Positions 44,366-56,224 of a DNA stretch of 64,000 nt are shown in pieces. Made by a program: the position numbers and the translations under genes. Below the pieces are notes generated by a model. It was not told the DNA's origin. It ran no database searches and saw only the letters and a list, made by a program, of their open reading frames with translations. Position 1 is the stretch's first letter, and every line of letters starts with the position of its first letter. This DNA comes from Arachnopeziza araneosa (taxonomy: Eukaryota > Ascomycota > Leotiomycetes > Helotiales > Arachnopezizaceae), in the NCBI GenBank assembly GCA_003988855.1, contig QYAI01000115.1, forward strand, positions 62,001 to 126,000, given 5' to 3'.

Positions 44366-46989
44366 ATTACTTGAATGTCTCAGAGAAGCGAGCAGCGAAT
44401 AATGAACTTTTGTTTGCTGAAGAGAGAAGGCATTTTATCCAGCGGGAAGGCAAGCAATATATAATAATGCTGGCAGGCTCGGGAACCTTACCGTCGATTG
44501 TGATAGAATTTCTCACATCTAACTTCGGAACCCACAGATGCTCAAGGCTTGGAATTTGGTCTCAAATTTCACCTCTTGACCAATGAACTGGAAACTAAGA
44601 CGTTTGCAGCGTCCCATGACCTTCGCATAGTCCTCACCACTTAATCTATTGAGCACCATCGCGGCGGCACAGATATTCCACCCCTTCCGCCTTCGCGAAT
44701 GGCAAGATCCAACATTTCGGTCAACTTTCGTCCGGTGATGTTGTGGGATTGCTTGAAACGGACCATGTGGAGTCTCCAGACCAGCATGTTTCCCCAGATT
44801 TTGGGTGCTGTGTTCCCGTCGAGCCGACGTTGTTGATTTATCCGTAACCGAAAATCCAGGCGCAAGGGGAGCGGCTGAATTGAATAAAGTGTCATAAACA
44901 CTCAACCTATCATCGCCTTGAAATTCAAGGTAGCATGCCGAGATTGCCTGGGGAAGTAGTATTGGCAGACCTGGAGGCTTGCAATCAGTACTGTCTGGTG
45001 GACGCCCCGAAAGCCTGAAGATACCAAGAAGACTTTATCCAAAGTAACATCAGAGAGACTTTGCGAGTACAAGATGAGTAAAGGATGACGAGTTCCATAC
45101 TCCACGTGCATCTTGCATACTGAGCAGCTCGTGTAGAATGTCTGATGATGGCATAATGCAGGGGAAACGAAGTTTGGGGGGTGGATCTCGGAAGGTTGCG
45201 AATATATTGCGTGACCACCCTGAGGAGCGGAAAGAAGAATGGAACGGACAAACTTTCATGCAAAGTGCTGAATTGACAGAAGGGGAGAACTAGTGGGTTA
45301 TTGTTGCCGTGAAACGTGAACAAGCCAGGATCAGACCAAGCGACCCGAGGATCAGGACTCAATCAATTAATGGTAAATAATCGGATTTGCTCAACCAACG
45401 ATATGAGACGAACCGTCTGAACTTCTTCTTCGTTCCCCAGCATGACCAAATAATCCCATCGTTCGTCTGAATCGTTCAAGTAAAGACAAATCTAGAATAC
45501 GATTCATATGAAAGCTTACAGTGGTAACGACGGGAGCACCCTCTCTCCTCTCCAACCATGTTCATAAAAGAATATCTTAACATGATATAGGTACCATCGA
45601 AACAACTATTTATAATAACTCTTACTAGAAATTTGCTATTTTAGTAGTCAAGGAACAAAGCAATGGATATTACAAAACCTAAATCCCCGATCAGGAACGA
45701 AAGAATAAAAAGTTCGTAGTCCTGAAAAGGGTATAAAAGTATATAAGTAGAAGAAAATTACGAACCCAGCAGATTTCGCCAAAAAGGAACAAAAAGAAGG
45801 AAAACCACGCAACACAACTTTATCTAAAATTTTGCAGAGATCACATTCAGATCTAAGAGCCGCTAGATGCTACCTACATATCATCAACCTATAACGAATC
45901 AGGTAGGTAACCAGCCAAGCTTTTCTCCACGTTTTGCGCTCAGCACCAAACCTGCCCCTGCCCAACACCAACGGCCACAACGATGCAGCAGCACGGAAAC
46001 GGATGCCGGAAATGGCGCACCAGGTGGCAAACATGCCGGAATGGGGCGCCGTTGTCAAAATGGAACCGAAATGGTACTTGACGACTGGGTCGCAGCAGAG
46101 GCTGAAGACGACGGATGGAGGCGCCCCGAGTAGGGAAATCCTAATGGGGAGTCTTAGGTGACTACGGCGTTCCTTTTGGTCTCATCGTATATCTAGAAGA
46201 GGTAAAGTGACCGATACATACGCAAGCGCTCTTACGTTTATTGTGCTTTGAGTCGTCGTATGATTTTTCACTTGCTGATTCTGAGAATTGTCAGTTGCTG
46301 TTGGGGACTTTTGCTCCCATCTGCCTTGCGCTTAGAAGTTTGAGCTTCAATCATTTATTCTTATTGTAAAGAACCGCTTCGTTGCGGTGTTATTCGATTT
46401 TTTATAGTTTGATGATGATGTCTTGGAGTTAAATAGCGACCTCTCCAGCTCGTTTAGAATCACCTCCACCTGCCGAATTGCTGGCAAGGAAACTCTCATC
46501 ACTTGCTTCAAGAACTTCTTTCTATCTCCCTCTTGATTCTTTTAGCCGGGCGCGAAACCTTCATCTATCACCAAATGCAAGTTGTCCCCGGCTTTCAACG
46601 AGTACCTGGCTGTGGATACGATTACTTTATAGATTAGCTATGGTGGTAAATGACAAATGTGTTGTGAAACAGTGCTTCTCCTGCTGGACGTCAAACGATG
46701 CTCTCTCCTCTACTTCCTGAAAAGCGGCGAAGCCTCAACACTGGTCGGAGGCTGCACCAGGCGCGGGTGTTCCTTGACCGGAATCTCGACCTCCCAGCCT
46801 TCTAGCCCATGCGACCTCGCGCAGCCTTTGCTCAGACTGTCTCAGGCCCGGCTTAGCTTCGGCTCATGTCTGCTTAAGTCTGCTAATCTGTCTTACTAGG
46901 AATCGTCAACTTTAACAAGGGGCCTAAAAAAGCTTCCTTTCTTAGCTAAGGATCTTAAATCTATTCCTAGTCTACTTTATAGCCAGAAC
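44366..46989. other. gene-poor region, AT-rich in the middle
   Basis: No supported gene in 2.6 kb. 45570-45860 is AT-rich. ORFs up to 128 codons (44519-44905, minus) overlap others and lack motifs. The left end carries the AA9 promoter. Confidence 0.55.
44457..44465 (-). promoter_or_regulatory. TATA-like box of the AA9 gene
   Basis: An AT-rich run of the form TATATAATA lies about 92 bp upstream of the AA9 start codon, within sequence that is otherwise balanced. Confidence 0.45.
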
Positions 46990-47478
46990 TTATTCCTTAA
47001 CATTTATCCCCGTCTCCTTGTCTTTATGCATACTAACTATGTGTAGAGGCATTTTCTTGTGTTTTACGTTAGTAGATTCGCCCATGTGATCGTCTAGTAA
47101 GTTGTAGGCGACATGGTGGAAAGCTTTGGCAACTACTTTTTCTTGAAGAGACTTGAGCTCTACTACAAAAACGTCGATGGGCGCATAGCTGAGATGGAAC
47201 TGAATGACCTTTGTAAATTTGTTGTCAGGCTCAGTAGCTCCTTGTTTGTATTTCGTCAGATTCATCCATGAGCCGCTAGCTAGGAAAACAGCCCAGATGA
47301 TGTTTTCCCAAAGGGCATGGACTTCTTTCTCCCCAGATGATGGCCCAATCAACTCGGCACAGAGATTGATTGCTGGGTTGGAGATATAATCATCCTCCAT
47401 AGTTTTGATGCTCGCCGATAGCAGGCTAGCTATACGGAGGAACGAAATAATATTTATAGGAAGAGAGAAGAGCGGCAA
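46990..47478 (-). CDS. uncharacterised ORF, possibly a gene fragment
   Basis: A 162-codon ORF, or 137 codons from the inner ATG (MEDDYISNPAINLC). It contains an ordered-looking stretch (TKVIQFHLSYAPIDVFVVEL) and HALWENIIWAVFLASGS, unlike random AT-rich sequence. It lies at the edge of a decayed island, so it may be the surviving part of a longer gene. No family recognised, no neighbour in support. Whether it is expressed cannot be judged. Confidence 0.35.
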   Translation of the reverse strand: MPLFSLPINIISFLRIASLLSASIKTMEDDYISNPAINLCAELIGPSSGEKEVHALWENIIWAVFLASGSWMNLTKYKQGATEPDNKFTKVIQFHLSYAPIDVFVVELKSLQEKVVAKAFHHVAYNLLDDHMGESTNVKHKKMPLHIVSMHKDKETGINVKE

Positions 47479-47587
47479 AGAGACAAGGAGCTATCGCCTT
47501 CTTATCAATTCTTCCGCTATCTGTAGGTCGGATACGTAGGCTTTCGCAGCAGCCCGTCAGAGATTTCAGGTTTCGATCACACTGTTG

Positions 47588-47690
47588 GAGCCTGAGGCTC
47601 TATTTAGCGTGGAAGGCCTGAAAGGAAGCCCCTGGAGGGCCTGAACAGAAGCCCCTGAAGGGCCAGAGGCTCTGAGAGCCTCAGAGCCTA
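47588..47690. repeat. small palindrome-bounded element
   Basis: The left end is GAGCC-TGA-GGCTC (47588-47600). The right end is GGCTCTGAG-AGC-CTCAGAGCC (47668-47688), a perfect 9-bp hairpin with a 3-nt loop. Between them two imperfect 24-bp direct repeats (AGGCCTGAAAGGAAGCCCCT and GGGCCTGAACAGAAGCCCCT) follow each other. The layout suggests a folded-back or MITE-like element. Target-site duplications were not confirmed. Confidence 0.5.
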
Positions 47691-49875
47691 TATATATAGC
47701 GTACCTGTCCACTGTAGAATAGTAGTTCTTATAGCACACTCGATGTATCACGTGCCCACTCGCAACACACGACAACGAGAAGACATCACGTGCCAATTAT
47801 TCAGTCGCTAAATGTGGCTTGCGGAATGTAGCTGGAGACTTCTCCGGAAGGTCTTAAAGCAAAGCCCTGCCTTTTCTTCTTCGGTAAATGCAAGCAAACA
47901 CCTTTTAATTGTAGCTCGCAAACATAGATGCAAATTTCGGTCGGGCCTAAAGTTTGAGCACGTAGATTTGCATCTCTTGACTTAGCACATCTCTTGACTT
48001 AGCAGCTCACCGCCGTCTAGATGTATATTTTATCACTGATGTAATGCTACCCGACTTGTGCCTAACCATGCCCGAGTAAGCTGGGATTGCAGATTTGATA
48101 TTGATCAGTTCAAGCCATGGAGGTGATAGCAGCGTCCGCCACCATTATTGGACTTGTTGGCCGCTGATCACGATAGAAGTATTGAGTAATTCATTGGCGC
48201 CAAGATCGGGTCGGAGTTGGGATATATATTAGTGACACTGTTTGCGGCGAAGAAAAATATTGAAATGTCTGAATCATTTCTGTTGAATGGTTGAATAGGT
48301 ACCCATGAGCCAACCGTAATTATAGCCCTTGATTGTAGATTAGAATAAATCAACAAAGGCCGTGTTATTCGAACTCGCTGAAGATCATAACCAAGACCGA
48401 TCCACTAGGAATGGAGATCGTTTCTGTTCGGAAAGGTAAGCCGAGCTGCTTTACCGGCGGTTTTAGGTGAGTCAAGGTGAGCAAGGGTGAGCCGAAGGTG
48501 AGAGCGATGATGAATAGACCAGAATAGACAGGACCTGTTTCGGTTCCTCGGCTATGCCTGCCGCTAGCTAAAATTGGGAAATACATAAGTTAGTAATATA
48601 GACAAACTTAGTATTGAAATCGTTAACTTATATCTGGAATAATAAAAGTTGATATCCAGGTATTATAAATACAGTCTAAGGTAATACCTTTCGACACCTC
48701 AGTATATATACTTGTTTAAAAGGGTGGATCGAACTTTTTTCTGTTAGCTGTTGCTATCTACCTATAACGGCACAAGTGATCACGGGCTACAGCAGAGGCA
48801 TATGGAAGTGCGTATAGTAGACTAAATGTAATCAACTTATAGGCCTGGTACGGAGGAGAATCTAAAGATACAGAAGTAGGTTCAGGCCTGTGCCTGGAAC
48901 CCCTATTTGAATGCCTGTAAAATTACCACCCGTATCGGTTCCGAGCCAAACCCAAGAAAGTATCGGCGGCCTGGCAGGGCTACGTCGCTGGGACCAGGTC
49001 CCGCATGTGCCTAGACTGTAAGGCTGGCCGTCACACTATTAGTAGAAATATATTGACCAGATTGATCTATATAAGAAGTGGAGAGAGGCGTTCCGGTCAA
49101 ATGGCCAGTCGGTTAAGTAATAAGGGTTATCTACGTCTGTATAATCTTGTTCCCAGATTGGGATCGAGGCTGTTGGTGGTAGTAAGTTGCTGAGAGATCT
49201 TGAATTTGTAGAAGATGTTTGAGATATTGAGATTGAGTTTAAGATGCGTGCTCGTTGGTAACACTTGCAAGGATGATATCGACGGAATTTTGTCTAGAAC
49301 AAAGCATAAGCAACCGTACTGAAAAATATATAGATGCATTTACTTGAAGAAGATGTGGAAGATCTTGTCAACTTATCTAGAATGTCTGAGATTGTTTAGT
49401 TGGCAAAACCTCGTGTGAAGCAGGCTGTTGAAAGGATCAAAAACACTTGAACCATCTTCGACATTTAATACCAAAGTACAGTCAACGGTTGATGTAGTCT
49501 CAAACTGCTGCAGCTATAAGACCCTAGAAATTTCAACATAGCTAATGTGAACAATGAAGGCAGGCAAGGGGAATCATTATTCTTGATCTCTCCCCGAGTT
49601 CCATCATACAACCAGGCGGATAATCTTGAGCTGACATTGGCTAACTTTGTTTGTTCTCGGGATATCTGATTATCGTTCTTCGAAGGTTTAATATTAACCT
49701 ATCGGCGTAAATATCGAGCATTTAATATCGGAGGCTGAATCTGCACATATAGCGAGTGGCTAAAGGCCTGCTTTGTTGCGGAGCCATCAATCAGGTAGAC
49801 GAAACGTTATCGGCTATTTAGTCAAGTAGGAAATTACGCCTTATTGATCGTAGCGGAGTACATATTAGTATAGAA
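47691..49875. other. AT-rich gene-less island
   Basis: About 2.2 kb of low-GC sequence with many stop codons in all frames and scattered short repeats. Stretches around 48590-48730 and 49030-49400 are strongly A/T. This fits old, mutated repeat DNA. No transposase, reverse transcriptase or integrase motif could be read. Confidence 0.5.
47970..48004. repeat. 17-bp direct duplication
   Basis: CATCTCTTGACTTAGCA occurs twice in tandem in non-coding AT-rich sequence. Confidence 0.8.
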
Positions 49876-49889
49876 TTGGTAGTAGAGTC

Positions 49890-51100
49890 TCCTTCTCAAC
49901 CATTCTTAGTTTATGCAAAAATTGACGCCTTGGCGGCGATGGGACACCCAGCCCATTCTCCCTCTCTGAGCCAAGCTTATCGGAAGCATACAAGGCCATG
50001 CATTACCACAAAATCTCCAGGTTCTATGACCATCTTCTGCCTTTTTAAACCTCCTCAACTGCTAACGAAGTCTTAGGGGACTTTGTGGACACTTTGAATA
50101 ATTGTCAGCATCTCCTGGATGATGAGAAGTATTTTCAGAAATACGAGGACTTCGTAACGAGTATCAACTGGTACAATCAAATTGATCCTGAGGTTCAAAA
50201 ATTGAGAGAACGAATTGCTTTTCACAATATAAAGGTGATAAATCTCCAGCATACGATGCGCGTAGACTCTTCATTAACCACTTCGATAGTTGTCAATTTG
50301 TTTCAAGCTCTTGGACTCGTTAGTTTCCCAATTTGATTCTCAGCCCTCGCAAATTGTATAGGCAAGATACTGATGCAGTCAGAAAAATACTAAAAGGTCG
50401 ATTCTTGCTGATTGTTGACTCGACAAGTGCAATATTAAGTGCCGCAGAGCAGTTGGGACAACAGATTCGAGGCGATGAAGAAGATAGAGACATTTACAAC
50501 TTCTTACCAAGATTGATAGCTATTCCTCAATAACTGGAAGATGGTTTCAAGACACTTGCCACGAAGCTCTACCCCGATCTATCAACCATTTCTTTGCATC
50601 TTGATATTAACACTGCTGTCTACCACTTCAACAAGCTCACCAAGACACCCGATCGACAGCAGCAAAGTGAAATCAGATACCTGGTTGCCATCATCAGTAT
50701 CATGAAAGCAGCATGGATTCTTCGAACAGCAAGAACAAGTCTTGACTATCAAGCTGTTGCGAATTACGCGACACTAGTGCGTTTGAGGAGCAGATGGATC
50801 GTTGGGGGCTGACTGTTCAACGGTTCTTTGACAAGTTTGAAAATGTGATCTCTCATCTTTCAAACAAAACTATGGAGTCAAGGACATAGTCTTACATTTT
50901 TATGAATAGGAACTCCACGAGGCAATGAAGCGCTTCTCGGTCAGCATATGCTCCTTCCTCCAACAGCATCTCTCCATTCAAGTATCCACCGGGAACATTA
51001 AGGATATCTCCATCTCCATATCCACACAATAACTCTTCACGCAGTAATCCCGCTTGTATTGAATACACATCAATGACGCTATCAGCTACGGTCATCACTC
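49890..51100 (+). pseudogene. decayed conserved fungal gene of unknown function
   Basis: Ordered protein pieces are readable on the plus strand in shifting frames. FSLSEPSLSEAYKAMHYHK and FYDHLLPF are followed by a TAA (50046-50048, one transition from CAA). Then TANEVLGDFVDTLNNCQHLL and WYNQIDPEVQKLRERIAFHN; GDEEDRDIYNFLPRLIAIPQ followed by another TAA; LHLDINTAVYHFNKL; in a different frame DRWGLTVQRFFDKFENVISH; and finally ELHEAMKRFSVSICSFLQQH. The pieces are helical and look like one ascomycete-specific protein, possibly of the kind found at the start of STAND proteins, but I cannot name it. Several stops and frame changes mean it is not functional. Confidence 0.65.
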
Positions 51101-51676
51101 AGAGCCAGAGGAGCAGTATATACTTCTGCATATCTACATTGAATTGTTCTCCTTTCTAGAAGATCACTACCGAAACCGGCTTAAGGCTTAATCTTATTTT
51201 ATATATAAGGGCTAATTACTTATCCTTCTTTCTTCTTCTCTATCTTCTTTATTTCCTTAGTATTAGACCTATAAATGGATTACGATTAGCCTCCACGCAC
51301 TCCCATATGCCTCTGTGAGCACGTCGTTATTTGTGTCGTTATACCCCCTAGAGCCCGTTCTAGCTCCCCTAAATCCTTCTCGCTAGGAGTTGACGCTCTC
51401 GATAGCCGCGCGACCAGGGATGAGCAGGGTGGCGAGGTGTCACGTGCCAGGTAGCTTAGCATATATGTAAAGGGAGGTGAGGATTGGCGCGAAACAACAG
51501 TTCTTGTAAAGTCCAAATTTTTCTTTTCTATTCCTTTTTATCCAGAAAGGTAACAAGGGATTTTTCCCACGAAAATGTTGATCTTTGAGCGACGGCCAAA
51601 ATTAGCCAATCAATTTTGTTTCGAATTTGACATTTTTTTAATAGACGCAATCTTCAAACAGTGCTACGGACTCTGC
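51101..51676. other. AT-rich intergenic region
   Basis: Contains T/C-rich runs around 51210-51255 and no supported gene. Confidence 0.5.
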
Positions 51677-52955
51677 TCAGAAGATGGCAACAACTCCCAA
51701 CACACAAGTCACTCCAATGGGTATCCAAACATTGAACTCTAAACTAGAAGCTGCACCCTTGACCGAGGTTCCTGCTCCGGAGCTCCCAGAACTTGAGCCA
51801 GCTGAAGAACCAGCACCACCCGACGAGGTCGCTCCCGCAGTAACTGTAACTGTCGGAGCGCCAACTCCAACTTCGGAAGCCGTATTTCCTCCTGCTCCTC
51901 CTGTACTCGCGGTAGCAGTAGCACCTCCCTTCCCTGAACTGACCACCACTACCGCACTCGTCGATGCAACAACAACTTGTGCATGGTCAGCTATAACAGT
52001 GAACACATAGTCCAATTGAGACCAAGAGAACGTCGCGCCACTGGCCGGGCTCGTCGCTTGACCCGGAACGTTACTCAGCGTCTGAGTTCCAGGCGCTGGG
52101 GTATTGGTCGGACCATACAACGATCCTGTTCCTAACGGTGCTACGAAACTGAGGCTGTGAACACAGTCTACGCCTTGAAGAACAGGGCCACAGGATGACC
52201 AAGGGACGCTGATTTGGTTGTCAAAGGCGAGGATTAGGTTTTGACCGATGAGGGTTGGGTCGGTTGCGGGACAGATGTCGATTAAACTTGTTGATTGTCA
52301 GCATGCGCTCTAAGCATCCAAAGTTGAGGAGGGTAGGAAAGGCTTAGGGACTGAGAAGAGAAGGGAGGGTACGCACGCAGAGACCGCCACGCTCGAAAAA
52401 CAACAATCGCAGTTCTTCAACTGCGCAAGAGCTGTCGGCGACCCAATGGCCTTCCCATAACAAGCCAATACCTGTAACTCTGCTGGCGCAACCGTCTCCA
52501 CGATCTCGCCCAGATTGCAAGAGCAGGCACCGGGTGCATTTACAGGCGCTGGCCAGTAGGGAAAAGGCGGTACAGCGATGTCGCAGTTTTCGAGGTACTC
52601 AGTCACCAAGTTCTGGTATTCGCAGCCGTAGATCTAGTGGGATTGTTAACGAAGATTATGAGGGGACGGAAATGGGACATACCCGGTTCCAACACGAGGC
52701 TGCAAAACAATTCATCTTCCGGACAAAGTCAAGACAGTAGCATCCTGACTGGCCGGCTGGATTGTTGGGCTCATCTGCCACGCATTGCGTCGTCGCTGCC
52801 ACGGCTTCGGCATAACAAGTTAGATAGTTGGTTGGGGAGACGCATACTGAGGAATCAATGGTTGTAAAATTGAATGATATGCCCGTTGGTGATGTTTGCG
52901 CGAGAGCGGAAGTAACGAGGAGGGAGGTCAAGATCGAGACTTGAAATAGAAGCAT
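51677..52955 (-). CDS. GPI-anchored-type secreted cysteine-rich surface protein
   Basis: Three exons (52683-52955, 52377-52633, 51677-52286) with 49- and 90-nt introns give 379 aa. A signal peptide (MLLFQVSILTSLLVTSALA) starts it. Residues about 35-185 hold regularly spaced cysteines in two related blocks (CYAEAVAATTQCVADEPNN; CNLGEIVETVAPAEL, NCDCCFSSVAV). A third part carries ICPATDPTLIGQNLILAFDN and SSCGPVLQGVDC. Then follow a Ser/Gly/Thr/Ala-rich stalk and a short hydrophobic end (WIPIGVTCVLGVVAIF), as in GPI signals. It is likely attached to membrane or wall glucan. It is not a clear CFEM domain. The 3' acceptor of intron 2 (CAACAAG) is plausible because it restores the frame into IDICPATDP. 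Confidence 0.78.
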
Positions 52956-54174
52956 GATGAGATTGCCCTTCGTGTACCGGGCTCAATTCAATGGAAGAGT
53001 GAGTTAGTGGGAGAGAGGAAGGAAGAAAACATCCCACGACGAGGAAAGCCTCGAGCACCGATAACGGCATGGTGGGCATCGACAACACCTCGTCGACGCC
53101 TTACAGCCATGCATGGAGTATTCATCTACGCCGGCCCCGTTTCGATTGGGCGACACGGCAAGAGAAAAAATGTGAACGGCGGGGTGATCTGAGGTCGTCC
53201 TCGAGTGTGCCAAGACCGAGCCCACTCGAGCCCTTCCATTCTCGCCACATGGCTTGAGGCTGAAAGCTTGGGGGACTTCGCGGCATGGTACATGGCCAGT
53301 GAATCCTTCGTGGCGCTGGCGGGCAAATAAAACAACATTGATAAGCGAGCTGAATCTGCACGGGTGAGGTTACTGCGTACACTGACTTGGTTTGTTGAGG
53401 GAGCCTTGCGCCAGCAGATAAGAGGTACTCAAGCATTTGCTTGAATTGTAAACTTGGTTCCAGAATATCAGTCTCCGTATTCAATTCCGTAGGCCGTGAA
53501 TCACGTGCTTGGTACTCACGTGCTCAAAGCCTTCCTCAGCCGCTTACCACTTATGCTTCCAAGAACCACTAACATCGTTACTCTTTCAACTTCGGTCTAA
53601 TTGGTATGAGAAGTACCTCTTGTGCCAGAATCGATAGATTTGGGAAGAAAAAAGTTTCCGCCGGGAGCCTTGGAAAGTATTTGCGCGAAGGACTAATGCG
53701 GTATGCCGAGTATTTGCTTTTGTCTCCGAGGATTCATGATAACGTTACGATAACATACAACTGGATTCCTTTTACAAAGGAGCAAGAAGTTAAGGCGAGA
53801 AAAGGGATGCCAACTATGAGAGGTATAGGTAGTAACATTTATATTAGCATTAACTAGTGTGGTATCCTGACAGCTCCTTCTCTCTTCAATTGTGACATGA
53901 GACAAAGGACCTGAACATTAGAAATTTCCTTAAGCACCACCACCTCATGAAGTCCTACCATAGCTGTTTGCGTAGGTATTTACCACCCTCCAACGCCTAG
54001 AATGAATGGATCAAAACGCCACCCAGCCTGTAGGTAGTGTATCGTACAGTGCAACCGATGCAAAATCCAACAACGTGTCATGAAAAGCCCTTGTTCAAAC
54101 TCCTGCCTCTTGCTCGCTCTGACGTAGGAAAACCGGACAAACCCCCTTATAACACATATTCTCCCATCTCAGTG
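52956..54174. other. intergenic region
   Basis: 1.2 kb with no supported gene. GC-rich at 53000-53300 (overlapping ORFs in several frames, no motif) and balanced elsewhere. Confidence 0.5.
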
Positions 54175-55707
54175 TCAAGGAATCCATGTCAAAAGTACAA
54201 TGCTATCTCTTTCAGGTTCTGGATCCTCCTCACGTCTCCATCTTTTGTCTCCACGGCTTTTGAAATAGACTTGTCTTACTTGGCCCTCTCCCTCACGTCT
54301 GCTTCCTAACAATTGCCATGCTTCCTTCCTCCCCGTCCCGCTCAAACTTTGTCTTAATTGTCCATGAGCGTACGAGAAAACCGTTTCCGCAAAATCCGGC
54401 TCTTCTTCTCCACTTCCAAATGTGCCTTCAACTTGTCCAGGATCAAAATCGATCCCATGTGGGTAGTGAGCGACAGAGTATCCGTTTGTAACAATATAAT
54501 TGTCTTTGAATTGGAAGCGTTGGAGGACGCAGTCTTCACCACACGCATCAGAGACAAGGTGAGTTGGTGCTGGGTTAAAGGCGTGCCAGCTTTTATAGTG
54601 GTGGAGAGATAGTAGTTGTTGACCAGATTCGTAGAAGCCGCTTAGATCCCCAAATTGATCCTGCTGATGTAGCTGCGGGAGATACGTGAGCGTGATTTCA
54701 GTGTAGCGGCGCAGACAATTATACAAAAGACGGTCGCCTTGGTCCGCAGATAGGACATACGATCCATCTTCACTCTTCGCGAGGCAAGGGAGGTTCGTAA
54801 GACGCTCAGCAGTGGAAGCTGTAAGAAAAATGCCGCCCCCGCCATAGGCAAAAGGTGCGCGATTGTTGAGCATCCAGTCCATGCGTTCGGTGAATGTTCC
54901 AATGTAGTAGGGCTTTGAAGTGTCAAACTGAGAGAGTGTGCGCTGCAGTTCGTGCGGGAAGGGAAAGAAGGTGTCGTCGTCAGCGAGGACAAACCACGTC
55001 TTCCGGGAAGCGGTGTGGTGATTGTACATCATCTGCACCAGATCTACATATCGCCCAGGCATGTCCAATGTCATATTCGAATTCTGGACGCTCGCATTGA
55101 TTCCTGCTTTCGCAAGTTTCTCGGCTGCAAGAGCAATATTCTCGTCTGTCGTATTGAAGAGCGCGAGGATGATATGAGCGCCATTGGATGAACCTTTTCC
55201 ATCTGTCAACCATCTCTTCCATTCTTCAATCGGCCCAAGTCTGGGATCCGCAAAACGCTCATACGTGGTCGAAACACCAAATATCAGATTCCCGGCCTCC
55301 ACCTGCTCTGGCCTTGGCGAGAGATGAACATGGACATCAACCAGACGCGCTGGGGGTAATTTCTTCAGTCTGTCAATCGTGATATTCGAGAAGGATTGGG
55401 GGAATAGGTATTGTGGGACGCGCGTGAGGCTCCTCCTCTCTGCGACGTCAGGCACATATCGAATCGTGCGCGACGCGTACTCGATCTCTGGTCCGATCTT
55501 GTGCTCCTTCAGCAGTGATCTAACATATGTGATTGCATCTCCTCCGCCACCAGTAGGTGAAGTCGAGTGCTCGATCGAGTACCTGGACAAGTTTGGGTGA
55601 TATAGGTAGACGCCGAGGATCAAGAGGAGTACAACTAGCCACCGAAAGAGAGGGGTCCTCGGCAGCATAGCTATGCTGGAAGGGTTCGAATACTTGGTCA
55701 AAGACAT
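54175..55707 (-). CDS. GT31 (fringe-like) glycosyltransferase, type II membrane protein
   Basis: One uninterrupted ORF of 510 aa; the start at Met14 (MLPRTPLFRW) is an alternative just before the single anchor helix (WLVVLLLILGVYLY). The lumenal domain has the nucleotide-sugar/metal motif DDD in TWFVLADDDTFFPFPHELQR, an acceptor-side region RAPFAYGGGGIFLTASTAER, and HHYKSWHAFNP later. This is the pattern of fungal fringe-like GT31 proteins (DUF604 type), Golgi enzymes that extend glycans. The C-terminus is charged and low-complexity (RREEDPEPERDS). The donor sugar cannot be told. It lies downstream of UTP21 on the same strand, 517 bp apart; no link is implied. Confidence 0.88.
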   Translation of the reverse strand: MSLTKYSNPSSIAMLPRTPLFRWLVVLLLILGVYLYHPNLSRYSIEHSTSPTGGGGDAITYVRSLLKEHKIGPEIEYASRTIRYVPDVAERRSLTRVPQYLFPQSFSNITIDRLKKLPPARLVDVHVHLSPRPEQVEAGNLIFGVSTTYERFADPRLGPIEEWKRWLTDGKGSSNGAHIILALFNTTDENIALAAEKLAKAGINASVQNSNMTLDMPGRYVDLVQMMYNHHTASRKTWFVLADDDTFFPFPHELQRTLSQFDTSKPYYIGTFTERMDWMLNNRAPFAYGGGGIFLTASTAERLTNLPCLAKSEDGSYVLSADQGDRLLYNCLRRYTEITLTYLPQLHQQDQFGDLSGFYESGQQLLSLHHYKSWHAFNPAPTHLVSDACGEDCVLQRFQFKDNYIVTNGYSVAHYPHGIDFDPGQVEGTFGSGEEEPDFAETVFSYAHGQLRQSLSGTGRKEAWQLLGSRREGEGQVRQVYFKSRGDKRWRREEDPEPERDSIVLLTWIP

Positions 55708-56224
55708 GAGCGCATAGAATACGAGGAAGGACAGAAGGAGACGTCGATGAGGAGGGATGTGTTGAAATCGACAAAGGATGTGCGCGATCCAGGTGAGGTA
55801 CGAAGTGAGGGAGGAGAAAAGTTCACTGCCGCGCTCAAGATAGGGGAGATTAGATTGATAAGTGGTCTAGCGTGACGGCACTCCTTCCGAAAAAGAAGTT
55901 TTGGCCTCTCACCCCCAAGAAACGGGAAGGAGGGATTACGAATTACTGTTGGCAAGCATCGTGTCTTACGCTGTGCTTCGTATCTTCATATCAACGTATC
56001 CCAATCGCCAGGAATATATATTTTCTTTCTCGGGATTTCTTGCTCGGCTTTTCCTCCTCGTCCTTCTCATGTTCTTCTTGTCTCCTCACCGCAAAAGTAG
56101 ATAGATGGTCAGTCTCTCCCTTTCACCAATAAATGCAGAATTTGAATAGGGGTCCAGTGGGTCCTTCGCCATTGTGTGGCTTGAAAACGTCAAGACCGAC
56201 TTAGTCCAACGACCTTAATTTCTA
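55708..56224. other. intergenic region between UTP21 and GT31 genes
   Basis: 517 bp containing the GT31 promoter. No gene is supported. Confidence 0.5.

Noticed and set aside
48100..49400. Possible transposon remnant
   Set aside because: AT-rich and repeat-bearing, but no transposase, integrase, reverse transcriptase or long terminal repeats could be recognised.
55670..55700. GGTTCGAA-type T-loop sequence as a tRNA sign
   Set aside because: It lies inside the GT31 coding frame and no matching D-arm, anticodon arm or acceptor stem could be drawn. No tRNA was found in the window by eye.
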